The notes beneath the pieces are model-generated. The model worked only from the letters and a program-made list of their open reading frames with translations. It did no database searches and was not told the origin of the DNA. A DNA stretch of 11,703 nt, taken from positions 1 through 11,703 of the forward strand of contig JALOBR010000038.1 of assembly GCA_023228195.1 (NCBI GenBank). Reading direction: 5' to 3'. Source of the stretch: Candidatus Omnitrophota bacterium. Its GTDB lineage: Bacteria > Omnitrophota > Gorgyraeia > Duberdicusellales > 4484-171. Shown piece by piece: positions 11,691 to 11,703 of this stretch. The position numbers and the translations under genes were made by a program. Each line of letters opens with the position of its first letter. Positions within the stretch are counted from its first letter, which is position 1.

Positions 11691-11703
11691 GAAGCCACTT
11701 TTA

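Overview
The window is a bacterial chromosome segment around the replication origin. Two gene arms diverge from an AT-rich intergenic region at about 3496-3848. The left arm (minus strand) is dnaA, dnaN, a small DUF721/DciA-like gene, and the 5' part of gyrB, cut off by the window start. The right arm (plus strand) is rpmH, yidD, yidC, then parA and parB, ndk, and the cluster yicC-gmk-rpoZ. Base composition is moderately AT-rich. YidC carries a large periplasmic domain, which points to a diderm (Gram-negative type) cell. The gene order and the style of the Ndk and RpoZ proteins suggest an uncultured lineage near the PVC/Omnitrophota group. This is an impression only, with no database check.

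The origin region holds three tandem DnaA-box-like sequences (3554-3582, one a perfect TTATNCACA), an AT-rich tract, a strong minus-strand promoter for dnaA (TATAAT, 16-bp spacer) and a strong plus-strand promoter for rpmH. A further perfect box lies between dnaA and dnaN. About 2 kb to the right, five copies of a 16-bp palindrome (GTTTTCACGTGAAAAC, one with a changed first base) cluster within 374 bp between yidC and parA. They are parS sites for the adjacent ParAB system. One lies inside the last codons of yidC and two flank the parA promoter. Two textbook neighbours are missing: rnpA between rpmH and yidD, and recF between dnaN and gyrB. jag, mnmE, mnmG and rsmG are also absent between yidC and parA.

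After rpoZ comes a loose tRNA cluster, Cys(GCA), Leu(UAA), Val(GAC) and Asp(GUC). The spacers are full of hairpins and short repeats, including a probable MITE/REP-like insertion at 10347-10455. Only tRNA-Val has an encoded CCA.

Beyond tRNA-Asp the character changes. A gene at 10997-11578 encodes an unrecognised winged-helix-like protein with a low-complexity linker. Five repeats based on CCAA(N)TTGG lie in the linker-coding DNA, three of them perfect 11-bp palindromes. This layout recalls phage O-type initiators that carry their own origin inside the gene. Just after it, four copies of AAAATAATGTACA (two direct, two inverted) run to the window end. They may be operators, iterons, or the abutted ends of transposable elements. 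This right end is the most likely place for a mobile or undescribed element.
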